NCBI GenBank assembly: GCA_000023405.1
Contig: CP001643.1
Coordinates: forward strand, 1,488,001 to 1,552,000
DNA length: 64,000 bases
DNA from: Brachybacterium faecium DSM 4810
GTDB taxonomy: Bacteria; Actinomycetota; Actinomycetes; Actinomycetales; Dermabacteraceae
Direction of reading: 5' to 3'
Shown: positions 8,252 to 16,726 of the stretch, piece by piece
Position numbering within the stretch: position 1 is the stretch's first letter
Layout: every line of letters begins with the position of its first letter
The notes under the pieces: model-generated
What the model saw: the letters and a program-made list of their open reading frames with translations, nothing else
What the model was told of the DNA's origin: nothing
Database searches by the model: none
Translations under genes and position numbers: made by a program

Positions 8252-8478
8252 GATCCAGCTGAGGCAGATGTGCCGGACGCCCCAGGCGTCCGAGTGCGTG
8301 GTGGGGTCGTCGGCGGGGGAGTGGCGAGCTGCCGCCCCGCCGTGACAGAGGGCGTGATCCGCGAGCTCCCGCATCTCACTAGCCCTCCCCAGTTCGAGTT
8401 TTCCACATTCTCAAACTACTCATCGGTAGGGTGCGATCAGGTCTTCCGCATATCGAATCGGTGTGCGAAAATGGGTGC

Positions 8479-10269
8479 ATGGCACAGGATTCGCAGAGCG
8501 CGCACTCAGAGCCCGAGAGGACCTCACACGGCTCCGCTCGCAGCGCGTTCCGCCGCGCGGTCGCGGGGGAAGTGCCGCCGGAGGCGCCGGTGTCGGCGCG
8601 CCCGGGTCCCCGGAGTGCGCTGCCCATCGCGATGCGTGCTGAGCAGTTCCAGATCGGTGAGATCGATGTCGCCGCAGTGAGGTCGGCTCTGGCCGAGGTC
8701 GGGGCCTCCGGCTCTGTCGCACTCGACGGGTTCGCCCCGACCGAGACGATCGCGCTGCTGGTGCATCTCCAGGAGCTGTCCGGAGCGATCGCTGCGGTGC
8801 AAGCGCGAGCGCTCGTGCACCTCGAAGCAACGGTCAAGGAGGAGTGCCGCCGGCGCGAGGAGACGCCCCAGCAGGCGCTGAAGATCGCCCGCTCCGAGGC
8901 GTCGAAGGCGCTGAAGCAGTCGAAGTCCTGCGCCGGCCAGTCGATGGCCTCATGCCGCCGGCTCGTCCACTCCATGCCCGGGATGCTCGGCGCCCTGGCC
9001 CGAGGGCAGGTCGTCGCCCCGTCCGTGCACAGGGTCGCCCGCACGATGGGCCCGGCCACTCCGGAGCAGCGCACGCTCGTCGATGAGATCCTCACCGCCC
9101 ACCTGCCCCACCTCGAGGGCTGCGGGCCGGAGGAGTGGTCCGGCGAAGCGGAGCGGGTGCTCCACGGGATCGACCCCCGCGGTGCCGCCGCGCGTCACCG
9201 CACGGCGAAGAAGGAGCGCAGCGTCACGGTGCGCCGCTCCGAGCACGGCATGTGCACGGTCACCGCACGGCTGACGGGACTCGACGGGGCACGCATCCGC
9301 AAAGGACTCTCCCTTGCCGCGGAGAAGGCGCGCGCCCATGGAGACCGGCGCGGCCATCAGCAGATCATGGCGGACCTCTTCGCCGATGCGCTGATCGGCC
9401 GCGGCGAGGGGATCGACCCGTCCACCCTGGAGATCGGCGTGATCATCACCGACCGCTCGCTCCTCGCCCCGGACCACGCCGACTCCGCCACCATCGAGGG
9501 CTACGGCCCCGTGCCCTACGAGCACGTCCGAGAGGAGATGCGCAACGCGCTGACCTCCGCGAAGGACGACCCAGAACTTGCCATGACGCTGCGCCGGCTC
9601 TACACCGACATGGAGGACGGCCAGCTCGTCGCGGTCGAATCGACCTCTCGAGAGTTCCCGCCCGCCCTCGCCCGCTTCCTGCGGCTGGCCCACCAGACCT
9701 GCCGCGGTCCCTACTGCGACGCGAACATCCGCCAGAACGATCACATCGTCCCCTGGTCGCAGGGAGGCGCCACCTCGCTGGACAACGGCAACGGGGCGTG
9801 CGTCGGCGACAACCAGAAGGAGGAATCCGGCGAGAGCGCCCGTGTGATCCGCGATGAGCACGGGAAGCGCCGCACCGTCGAATGGACCAGCCGCTACGGC
9901 CAGAAAGTGCGGCGCAGAGGCATCAACTTCGACCCCCTCGGCACCGGCTCCAGAATCCTGGAGCAGGAACGGCGACGCGACCACGAGCGGGAGCAGCAGC
10001 GGGTACAGCAGCGAGAGGCGCAGGCGAAGCAGGCACCGGACCAGACGCCGGAACCGGGCCACGAGAGAGCACTCGACGAGGTGGGCGCGGCCTTCCACCG
10101 CTCCTTCGCCCGGATCGATCCGGAGGTCTTCGCCGACCTCGAGCTCCATCCCGCAGTGCTGCTCTCACGCTGCGATCAGCGCGTGCTGAGGAGCCGCCGC
10201 ATAGACCATGTGTTCCTCCGGCGCAGGAGCGCACGGCGATCGGGCCCGCCAGGGCGAGCCCGCCCCTGA
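8479..10269 (+). CDS. DUF222 / HNH endonuclease domain protein
   Basis: 596 residues from ATG 8479; an in-frame GTG at 8431 is the alternative. The central region is the helical DUF222 domain common in actinobacterial HNH proteins. The HNH site is at about residues 405-450: Cys-rich entry CRGPYC, then NDHIVPWSQGG with the catalytic His, then DNGNGACVGDNQK. The C-terminus is basic and Gln/Glu-rich with a coiled-coil look (QERRRDHEREQQRVQQREAQ). These multicopy genes are often linked to mobile DNA, though their role is unproven. It sits alone between repeats in an otherwise core neighbourhood, which suggests acquisition. Confidence 0.93.
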   Translation: MAQDSQSAHSEPERTSHGSARSAFRRAVAGEVPPEAPVSARPGPRSALPIAMRAEQFQIGEIDVAAVRSALAEVGASGSVALDGFAPTETIALLVHLQELSGAIAAVQARALVHLEATVKEECRRREETPQQALKIARSEASKALKQSKSCAGQSMASCRRLVHSMPGMLGALARGQVVAPSVHRVARTMGPATPEQRTLVDEILTAHLPHLEGCGPEEWSGEAERVLHGIDPRGAAARHRTAKKERSVTVRRSEHGMCTVTARLTGLDGARIRKGLSLAAEKARAHGDRRGHQQIMADLFADALIGRGEGIDPSTLEIGVIITDRSLLAPDHADSATIEGYGPVPYEHVREEMRNALTSAKDDPELAMTLRRLYTDMEDGQLVAVESTSREFPPALARFLRLAHQTCRGPYCDANIRQNDHIVPWSQGGATSLDNGNGACVGDNQKEESGESARVIRDEHGKRRTVEWTSRYGQKVRRRGINFDPLGTGSRILEQERRRDHEREQQRVQQREAQAKQAPDQTPEPGHERALDEVGAAFHRSFARIDPEVFADLELHPAVLLSRCDQRVLRSRRIDHVFLRRRSARRSGPPGRARP

Positions 10270-10316
10270 GCGCCCTCCCCACGGAGCATTCTCGCCAGAC
10301 CGCGCAGCCTCGAAAG

Positions 10317-10396
10317 ACAGCGCGGCCCCGCCAGGCGGTGCAGCCCCACTGGACAGCGCGACCCCGCCAGGCGGTGCAGCGCCGCCAGGCGGGGCC
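10317..10396. repeat. 28-bp direct repeats plus inverted arm between convergent genes
   Basis: Two copies of ACAGCGCGGCCCCGCCAGGC and its continuation lie at 10317-10344 and 10353-10380 (27 of 28 bases alike, period 36). A third element, CCGCCAGGCGGGGCC at 10382-10396, is an inverted match to the core of either copy, broken by one A-A mismatch. Lying between the ends of the HNH and ABC-F genes, it could act as a two-way terminator with alternative pairings. Confidence 0.6.
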
Positions 10397-10423
10397 GGTC
10401 CGCCAGCCAGAGCTGCTCCGCGC

Positions 10424-12316
10424 TCACCCCAGCAGTTCGGACAGCTCCAACCAGCGCTCCTCGAGACCCTCGATCTCCGTCTCGACCTCCCGCAGCTGCG
10501 CGGTGATCTCCGCGAGGCCCACGTAATCGGACTGGTCGTGCTCGGCGAGCGTCGAATGCAGCGTCGCGGTCTGCCGCTCCAGCTTCTGCATCCTGCGCTC
10601 CACCGCGCCCAGCTCCTTCTGTGCCGCGTGCGCTTCAGCCCCCGAGAGCGCCGGGGCCACAGCAGCAGAGGTCCCGCCACCCGACGAGGAACCCGCACCA
10701 CCGGAGGACGGCGCGGCCCCGCGGGCCGGGGCCGCCGTGGCGGCGGCCCCCGGCGCGGACCCACCACCCGTTGCGCGAGCACCGCCCCCGGCACGCGCAC
10801 CGCCGGCCGCCTCGCTCGCGGCCCGCAGCTGCAGATACTGCTCCACCCCGCCCGGCACATGCTGCACCGTCCCGTCGAGCACCGCGTACTGGATGTCGGT
10901 GACCCGCTCGAGCAGGTAGCGGTCGTGCGAGACCACGAGCAGGGGCCCGGGCCAGGTGTCCAGCAGATCCTCCATGGCCGCGAGCATGTCCGTGTCCATG
11001 TCGTTGGTCGGCTCGTCGAGCACCAGCACATTGGGCTCGTCGAGCAGCGTCAGCAACAGATCCAGCCGGCGCTGCTGGCCACCCGAGAGCGCCCCCACCT
11101 TCACCTTCAGATGCGCAGCGGTGAACCCGAGCCGCTCGAGCAGCTGCCCGGGCGTGACCTCGTCCTTCCCTGCCCGGAACGTGGTGCGGTACCGGCCCAC
11201 CACATCGCTGACCCGCGAGTCCAGATGCTCCTGCAGGCCCTCCAGGCGCTGCGTCACCTGCCGCACCGTCACCGTCTTGCCCTTCTTCACCCGGCCGGCC
11301 TGCGGCGGGACGTCCCCGGTGATCAGGCCCAGCAGCGTCGACTTGCCGGCGCCATTGGGGCCCAGCACCCCGATGCGATCCGCCGGCCCGACATGCAGGG
11401 TGACGTCGTGCAGCACGGTGCCGTCCCCGTACCCGGCATCCACGTCGAGCACATCGATGACATCGCGGCCCAGCCGGGAGGTCGCCAGCTGCGTCAGCGC
11501 GACCGAGTCCCGCACCGGCGGCTCCCCGGCGATCAGCTCGTTCGCGGCGTCGATGCGGAACTTCGGCTTCGAGGTGCGGGCCGGCGCACCGCGACGCAGC
11601 CACGCCAGCTCCTTGCGCATGAGGTTCTGCCGCTTCGACTCGATCGCCGCCGCCTGGCGATCTCGCTCCACCCGCTGCAGCACATAGGCCGCGTAGCCGC
11701 CCTCGAACGGTTCGACGAGCCCGTCATGCACCTCCCACATCCGGGTGCAGACCGCGTCGAGGAACCAGCGGTCGTGAGTGATCACCACGAGGCCGCCGTC
11801 CTTCGGGTTCCAGCGTCGGCGGAGATGCTCGGCCAGCCAGGCGATGCCCTCGACGTCCAGGTGGTTCGTCGGCTCGTCGAGCAGCAGCACGTCCCACTCG
11901 CCCACCAGCAGCTCTGCCAGGTGCACGCGACGCAGCTGCCCGCCCGAGAGGCCCGTGAGCGGCGCCTCGAGATCGATGCCGCCGAGCAGCCCCGCCAGCA
12001 CGTCCCGGATCCGCGGGTCCGAGGCCCACTCGAACTCCGGCCGGTCGCCGACCACGCGGTGACGGACGGTGGTGTCCGCCGTGGCCTCGTCCTGCTGGCT
12101 GAGCACCCCCACCCGCACACCGCCGCGCACGGTCACGCGGCCGTCGTCGGGCTCCTGCGTGCGGGCGAGCAGGCGCAGCAGCGTCGACTTGCCGTCGCCG
12201 TTGCGGCCGACCACACCGATGCGGTCGCCCTCGTCGATGCCGACCGTGATGTCGTCCAGCAGCACGCGGTCGGGCAGTGCGACGTGCAGGGACTGGGTGC
12301 CGAGCAGATGAGCCAT
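10424..12316 (-). CDS. ABC-F family ATP-binding protein, Uup-like
   Basis: 630 residues with two ABC ATPase domains and no membrane part, so a ribosome-associated or regulatory ABC-F ATPase rather than a transporter. The first Walker A is GRNGDGKST (about 38-46), with LSGGQLRR and LLLDEPTNHLD. The second is GPNGAGKST (about 318), with LSGGQQRR and LVLDEPTNDMD. An inter-domain linker and an Ala/Gly-rich stretch lead to a C-terminal coiled coil (QKELGAVERRMQKLERQ...), the feature of Uup, which binds DNA and junctions. ATG 12316 is chosen for MAHLLG and a GAGG upstream. In many relatives an ABC-F gene follows ispE; here the HNH island separates them. Confidence 0.93.
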   Translation of the reverse strand: MAHLLGTQSLHVALPDRVLLDDITVGIDEGDRIGVVGRNGDGKSTLLRLLARTQEPDDGRVTVRGGVRVGVLSQQDEATADTTVRHRVVGDRPEFEWASDPRIRDVLAGLLGGIDLEAPLTGLSGGQLRRVHLAELLVGEWDVLLLDEPTNHLDVEGIAWLAEHLRRRWNPKDGGLVVITHDRWFLDAVCTRMWEVHDGLVEPFEGGYAAYVLQRVERDRQAAAIESKRQNLMRKELAWLRRGAPARTSKPKFRIDAANELIAGEPPVRDSVALTQLATSRLGRDVIDVLDVDAGYGDGTVLHDVTLHVGPADRIGVLGPNGAGKSTLLGLITGDVPPQAGRVKKGKTVTVRQVTQRLEGLQEHLDSRVSDVVGRYRTTFRAGKDEVTPGQLLERLGFTAAHLKVKVGALSGGQQRRLDLLLTLLDEPNVLVLDEPTNDMDTDMLAAMEDLLDTWPGPLLVVSHDRYLLERVTDIQYAVLDGTVQHVPGGVEQYLQLRAASEAAGGARAGGGARATGGGSAPGAAATAAPARGAAPSSGGAGSSSGGGTSAAVAPALSGAEAHAAQKELGAVERRMQKLERQTATLHSTLAEHDQSDYVGLAEITAQLREVETEIEGLEERWLELSELLG

Positions 12317-12385
12317 GCGAAGAGGTCCTCGAGTGGTGCGGGGGAACGTGACGGGCCGACGGGCGGTTCTCACCGCCGCTTCTCC

Positions 12386-12919
12386 TCAGCGTTCGGGAGG
12401 GTCGTCCGCCTCGAAGGTCAGAAGCAGGGAGCGCAGCGTGTCGGCGAGGACCAGGCGACCCTCGGAGGCGAGGGGCTCGAGCAGCTCCTGCTCCGCCTCG
12501 AGCAGCCTCTCCATGGCCGCATCGACGCGGGCCACGCCATCGGGCCGCAGCCTCACCTCCACGGCGCGTCCGTCGTGCGGGCTGCGGTTCTTGCTCACCA
12601 GGCCGCGGGCCACGAGCTTGTCGATCCGCGTGGTCATGGTGCCGCTGGTCACGAGCGTCTCGTGCATGAGCGCGCCGGGGGAGAGCGCATCGTCCCCGCT
12701 GCGGCGCAGCGCGGAGAGCATGTCGAACTCCCAGCCCTCGAGTCCGGCGTCGGCGAAGGCGCCGCGACGGGCGACCTCGAGATACCTCGACAGCCGCGAG
12801 ATGCGGGAGAACACCGCCAGCGGCGCGACGTCCAGATCGGTGCGCGCGCGGCGCCAGCCCTCGACGATGCGGTCGACCTCGTCATTGCGCGAGGTGGCGG
12901 CGTCAGGCGTGGTGGGCAT
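12386..12919 (-). CDS. MarR family transcriptional regulator
   Basis: 177 residues. The winged helix-turn-helix lies mid-protein: LSPGALMHETLVTSGTMTTR is the recognition region, followed by DKLVARGLVSKNRSPHDGRAVEVRL, the wing. Long flanking helices form the dimer interface. The ligand and targets cannot be read from the sequence. The ATG at 12919 sits 6 nt after a TAGACT -10 box and has no Shine-Dalgarno. The ABC-F gene lies 69 bp downstream with its own ribosome site, so the two may share a transcript. Confidence 0.93.
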   Translation of the reverse strand: MPTTPDAATSRNDEVDRIVEGWRRARTDLDVAPLAVFSRISRLSRYLEVARRGAFADAGLEGWEFDMLSALRRSGDDALSPGALMHETLVTSGTMTTRIDKLVARGLVSKNRSPHDGRAVEVRLRPDGVARVDAAMERLLEAEQELLEPLASEGRLVLADTLRSLLLTFEADDPPER

Positions 12920-12931
12920 GGGGCGAGTCTA
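12920..12931 (-). promoter_or_regulatory. -10 box TAGACT of the marR gene, leaderless arrangement
   Basis: On the minus strand TAGACT (12931-12926) is followed by CGCCCC and then ATG at 12919. There is no Shine-Dalgarno. Confidence 0.6.
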
Positions 12932-12956
12932 GGTGCCCGTGCCTCCGCGGTGGCGG

Positions 12957-13604
12957 TCAGTCGTTGCTGGTCTCACGCAGGGAGGGCGTCTTCTGCAGCG
13001 CGCTGAGACCGAACCAAGAGAGGTTCACCATCCGGGCCGCGACGATCTCCTTCGACGGCATGCGGGTCTCCAGCCACCACTGACCCGTGTACGCCACCAT
13101 CCCCACCAGCATCTGGGCGTACAGCGCGGCGTCCTTCGGCGGATAGCGGTGCAGCGTGAGCTGCGTGGCGAGGATCTCCTCGACGCGCTGCGCCACATCG
13201 GTGAGCAGGGAGGAGAAGGTGCCGAGCGAATGGCTGACGGGGGAGTCGCGCACCAGGATCCGGAACCCGTCCTCGTTCTCGTCGATGTAGGAGAGGAAGG
13301 CCAGCGCCGCGCGCTCCATGAGCACGCGCGGATGGGCGCGCTGATCTGCGAGGGAGCGCTCCAGAGCCGCCAGCAGGGTGGAGACCTCGCGGTCCACCAC
13401 CACGGCATACAGGCCCTCCTTGCCGCCGAAGTGCTCGTACACGACGGGCTTGGAGACCTTCGCGCGGGCTGCGATCTCCTCGACGGTGGTCATGTCGAAG
13501 CCCTTGGCGGCGAACACCCGCCGCCCCACGGCGAGCAGCTGCTCGCGCCGCTCCTTGCCGGACATGCGGGTGGACCGACTGCGAGGGGCTTCCTTCTGGG
13601 CCAT
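12957..13604 (-). CDS. TetR family transcriptional regulator
   Basis: 215 residues. The N-terminal helix-turn-helix is clear: RREQLLAVGRRVFAAKGFDM, then TTVEEIAARAKVSKPVVYEH and FGGKEGLYAVVV at about 20-65. The remainder is the all-helical ligand-binding and dimer domain. ATG 13604 (MAQKEAP) is preferred over GTG 13622 because a GGGAG lies about 9 nt upstream of it. It lies 37 bp upstream of the marR gene on the same strand. Target genes are unknown. Confidence 0.93.
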   Translation of the reverse strand: MAQKEAPRSRSTRMSGKERREQLLAVGRRVFAAKGFDMTTVEEIAARAKVSKPVVYEHFGGKEGLYAVVVDREVSTLLAALERSLADQRAHPRVLMERAALAFLSYIDENEDGFRILVRDSPVSHSLGTFSSLLTDVAQRVEEILATQLTLHRYPPKDAALYAQMLVGMVAYTGQWWLETRMPSKEIVAARMVNLSWFGLSALQKTPSLRETSND

Positions 13605-13947
13605 GGCGGGAGTCTCCCACACCGGTCACACGGGGGACCGGAGCCGGTCACGGAGGCGGCCGGAGGCGCCACAGGCGACGACGCCCGGGGCCGCGACCGG
13701 CGGCGGGACTCCCGCGACCGGCGGGACTCCGGCAACCCCGGCCGCAGCGCTCCTGTGACCCGGGCGCCAGATCTCCTGCGATCCGGGCCGCGGGGCTCCG
13801 GTGGCCCGGCGGGAAGGACTCCCGCGGTCGGGAGCGGTCGTGCCCGGGCAGTGCTCCGCGGGCGATAGGATCGGGCCGCGCCCGCGGCGCCGCCTGCCCC
13901 CGCCGGCGCCCCTGGGGGCCCGGGAGGCGGCAGACCGGTGGTCGCGA
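13605..13947. other. 343-bp gene-free region upstream of tRNA-Gln
   Basis: Very GC-rich with short imperfect repeats (GCGACCGGCGG and GGGACTCC motifs repeated around 13697-13735). A TAGGAT hexamer at 13866-13871 could be a -10 for the tRNA or glmU transcript, but no -35 supports it. No gene is seen. Confidence 0.5.
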
Positions 13948-14018
13948 TCCGCCATGGTGTAATCGGCAACACCTCAGATTTTGGTTCTGAAGTTTCAGGT
14001 TCGAGTCCTGATGGCGGA
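13948..14018 (+). tRNA. tRNA-Gln (anticodon TTG)
   Basis: A 71-nt cloverleaf. The acceptor arm TCCGCCA pairs with TGGCGGA at the end. The anticodon stem TCAGA/TCTGA encloses the loop TTTTGGT with TTG at its centre. The T-arm has the GGTTCGAGTCC loop motif. CCA is not encoded. It lies 118 bp ahead of glmU. Confidence 0.95.
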
Positions 14019-14136
14019 ACGCCCGTCGCTGCAGCGGTCACCCTCATCTCCCGCAACGGTGATGCCGGGCGGCATCGCAGGACGACCGCGGCACCGCCGC
14101 ATGCCCCACCCGTCGAAGATCCGAGGAGCCGCAGAC

Positions 14137-15645
14137 GTGGGAACCGCCCAGACCACCGCCCCCGCCGCCGTGATCGTCCTGGCCGCTGGTGCCGGGACGC
14201 GCATGAAGTCCCGCAGACCCAAGGTGCTCCACGAGATCGGGGGCAGATCCCTCCTCGTGCACGCCGTGACCGCCGCCGAGGGCACGGGCCCCGCCGAGCT
14301 GGTGGTCGTGCTCCGCCACGAGCGCGAGCGCGTCGCCGAGCACCTCGCGGAGCACGCCTCCGAGGTGACCGTCGCCGACCAGGACGAGATCCCCGGCACG
14401 GGCCGCGCCGTCCAGTGCGGGCTCGAGAAGGTCACCGCCGGCGAGGGCACCGTGCTCGTCACCTACGGCGACGTCCCCCTGCTGGACCCCGCGACGCTGC
14501 GCGAGCTGGTCTCCGCCCACGAGTCGGCCGGCGCCGCCGCGACGGTCCTCAGCGCCCGCGTCCCCGACCCCACCGGCTACGGCCGCATCCTGCGCAGCGA
14601 CGACGGCGGCGAGGTGCTCGGCATCGTCGAGCACAAGGACGCCGACGAGACGCAGCGCGAGATCGACGAGATCAACTCCGGCATCTACGCCTTCGACCTC
14701 GCCGTGCTGCGCGACGCGCTGGGCCGCATCGGCACCGACAACGCACAGGGCGAGATGTACCTCACCGACGTGCTCGCCATCGCCCGGTCCGACGGCCGCT
14801 CCGTGCGCGCCGTCGTCACCGAGGACGTGATGATGGTCGAGGGCGTCAACGACCGCGTCCAGCTCGCGCAGCTCGGCGCCGAGATGAACCGGCGCACGCT
14901 CGAGCGTCACATGCGCGCCGGCGTCACCATTGTCGACCCCTCCACCACCTGGATCGACGCCGACGTGACCATCGGGCAGGACGCCGTGATCCTCCCCGGC
15001 GTCCAGCTCCACGGCGCCACCGACATCGGCGAGGAGGCCGTGATCGGGCCCGACACCACGCTGCGGGACACCGAGGTGGGCGCCGGCGCCGAGGTGCTCC
15101 GCTCCCATGCGCTGCTGGCCGTCGTCGGCCGCGGCGCGTCCGTCGGCCCGTTCTCCTATCTGCGGGCCGGGACGGACCTCGGCGCCGACGGCAAGATCGG
15201 CGGCTTCGTCGAGACCAAGAACGCCCGCATCGGCGAGGGGGCGAAGGTGCCGCACCTCAGCTACGTGGGCGACGCCGAGATCGGCGAGGGCACCAACATC
15301 GGCGCGGGCACGATCGTCGCGAACTACGACGGGGTGGAGAAGCACCGCACCACCGTGGGCCGGCACGTGCGCATCGGCTCCGACAACGTCCTGGTGGCAC
15401 CCCTCACCATCGGCGACGGCGCGGCGACGGGCGCGGGCACCACCGTGCGCAAGGACGTCCCGGCCGGGGCGCTGGGCGTGAACGCCGTCTCCCAGCGGAA
15501 CATGGAAGGATGGACGCTGCGACGCCGTGCGGGGACCGCGGCCGAGGACGCGGCACGTGCTGCCCTCGGCGCTGACGAGGGATCCGCTGCCAGGACGCCT
15601 GCAGGAACTGCCGCCGAGGAGCACAAGGAGCACGAGCAGCGATGA
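14137..15645 (+). CDS. glmU: Bifunctional GlmU: N-acetylglucosamine-1-phosphate uridyltransferase / glucosamine-1-phosphate acetyltransferase
   Basis: Makes UDP-GlcNAc, the wall precursor, in two steps. 502 residues. The N-terminal nucleotidyltransferase has the motif LAAGAGTRMKSRRPKVL at about 15-31. The C-terminal half is a left-handed beta helix of hexapeptide repeats, with IGGFVETKNARIGEGAKVPH and GTIVANYDGVEKHRT in the active-site region. GTG 14137 is chosen because a GAGGAG lies 9 nt upstream; ATG 14101 has none. The C-terminal 50 residues are a low-complexity Ala/Glu tail. It overlaps prs by ATGA. Confidence 0.95.
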   Translation: MGTAQTTAPAAVIVLAAGAGTRMKSRRPKVLHEIGGRSLLVHAVTAAEGTGPAELVVVLRHERERVAEHLAEHASEVTVADQDEIPGTGRAVQCGLEKVTAGEGTVLVTYGDVPLLDPATLRELVSAHESAGAAATVLSARVPDPTGYGRILRSDDGGEVLGIVEHKDADETQREIDEINSGIYAFDLAVLRDALGRIGTDNAQGEMYLTDVLAIARSDGRSVRAVVTEDVMMVEGVNDRVQLAQLGAEMNRRTLERHMRAGVTIVDPSTTWIDADVTIGQDAVILPGVQLHGATDIGEEAVIGPDTTLRDTEVGAGAEVLRSHALLAVVGRGASVGPFSYLRAGTDLGADGKIGGFVETKNARIGEGAKVPHLSYVGDAEIGEGTNIGAGTIVANYDGVEKHRTTVGRHVRIGSDNVLVAPLTIGDGAATGAGTTVRKDVPAGALGVNAVSQRNMEGWTLRRRAGTAAEDAARAALGADEGSAARTPAGTAAEEHKEHEQR

Positions 15646-16622
15646 GCGGAATCGTCACCACCGGGGAGAAGCGACTGGTCCTCGCTTCGGGACGGGCGCA
15701 TCCCGTCCTCGCGCAGGAGGTCGCCGCCGAGCTCGGCGTGGACGTCCTGCCGATGGATGCCTGGGACTTCGCCAACGGAGAGATCTATGTGCGCTACGGG
15801 GAGTCCGTGCGCGGCACCGACGTCTTCGTGCTCCAGTCGCATCCCGCCCCGATCAACACCTGGGTGATGGAGCACCTCATCATGATCGATGCGCTCAAGC
15901 GCGCATCGGCCAAGCGGATCACCGCGATCGCCCCGAGCTTCCCCTACGCGCGGCAGGACAAGAAGCACCGCGGCCGCGAGCCGATCTCCGCCCGCCTGGT
16001 CGCGGACCTGTACGAGACCGCCGGCGCGGACCGCATGATCTCCGTGGACCTCCACGCCCCGCAGGTGCAGGGCTATTTCGAGCGCCCGGTGGATCACCTC
16101 ATGGCCCTGCCGATCCTCGCCGAGTACATCCAGGCCAAGTACGGCCACGAGGACATCGCCGTGGTCTCCCCGGATGCGGGCCGGATCCGCGTCGCGGAGC
16201 AGTGGGCCAAGAAGCTCGGCGGCGTCAACCTCGCCTTCATCCACAAGTCCCGCGACCCCAAGCGCCCCAACCAGGCCGTGGCCAAGCGCGTGATCGGTGA
16301 CGTGACCGGCAAGACCTGCATCCTCGTCGACGACATGATCGACACCGCCGGCACCATCGTGCAGGCCGCGGATGCGCTCGTCGCCAACGGGGCGGAGTCG
16401 GTGGTCATCGCGACCACCCATCCGATCCTCTCGGACCCGGCGACCGAGCGCCTCAAGGCCAGCTCGGTGCGCGAGGTGGTGTGCACCAACACCCTCCCGG
16501 TGCCGCCCGAGAAGCAGTTCGACCGGCTCACCCAGCTGTCGATCGCCCCGCTGCTGGCCCGCGCGATCCGTGCGGTCTTCGATGACGGCTCGGTGACCAG
16601 CATCTTCGACGGCGAGGTCTGA
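15642..16622 (+). CDS. prs: Ribose-phosphate pyrophosphokinase (PRPP synthase)
   Basis: Makes PRPP from ribose-5-phosphate and ATP for nucleotides, His and Trp. 326 residues. Seen: the catalytic flexible loop ARQDKKHRGREPISARL at about 104-120, DLHAPQVQGYFERPVDHL near 130-147, and the PRPP-binding loop CILVDDMIDTAGTI near 227-240. The usual DLHAxQIQGFF motif here reads DLHAPQVQGYF, a conservative change. It is coupled to glmU by ATGA overlap, a common actinobacterial pair. Confidence 0.97.
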   Translation: MSGIVTTGEKRLVLASGRAHPVLAQEVAAELGVDVLPMDAWDFANGEIYVRYGESVRGTDVFVLQSHPAPINTWVMEHLIMIDALKRASAKRITAIAPSFPYARQDKKHRGREPISARLVADLYETAGADRMISVDLHAPQVQGYFERPVDHLMALPILAEYIQAKYGHEDIAVVSPDAGRIRVAEQWAKKLGGVNLAFIHKSRDPKRPNQAVAKRVIGDVTGKTCILVDDMIDTAGTIVQAADALVANGAESVVIATTHPILSDPATERLKASSVREVVCTNTLPVPPEKQFDRLTQLSIAPLLARAIRAVFDDGSVTSIFDGEV

Positions 16623-16635
16623 CCCGCCCTCGCCC

Positions 16636-16681
16636 CGCACGCAGAGCGACCCCGCCATCTGGCGGGGTCGTCCTGCGTGCG
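16636..16681 (+). terminator. Terminator after prs, shared with the convergent DoxX gene
   Basis: A long inverted repeat: CGCACGCAG, a two-base mismatch, then CGACCCCGCC pair around the loop ATCT with their complements. It lies just after the prs stop and 45 bp from the stop of the opposing gene. Confidence 0.85.
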
Positions 16682-16726
16682 GTCAGTGGGCGGGATGCCC
16701 GTCGGAACGCGCTGGCCCGCACGCCC

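Larger units (their letters stand above)
7777..8478. other. 702-bp gene-free region with two repeat tracts
   Basis: No convincing gene is seen between ispE and the HNH gene. The stretch holds degenerate 19-22 bp direct repeats (about 7876-8004) and a 9-bp tandem array (8146-8251). The last 80 bases before the HNH gene are markedly more AT-rich (8395-8475). No terminator for ispE is obvious. Confidence 0.7.

Noticed and set aside
8467-8478. GAAAAT as a leaderless -10 box for the HNH gene
   Set aside because: The spacing of six bases fits, but the first base breaks TAnnnT. I did not count it in the leaderless set.
8039-8680. Open frame with collagen-like Gly-X-Y repeats (GVTGVTG, GVPGEPRVPGEPGDP)
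   Set aside because: It needs a TTG start with no ribosome site, takes its collagen look only from the 9-bp tandem array, and overlaps the real HNH gene by about 200 bp in another frame.
10208-13006. Long plus-strand frame opposite the ABC-F and MarR genes
   Set aside because: The minus-strand genes have complete Walker, signature and helix-turn-helix motifs; the plus frame has none.
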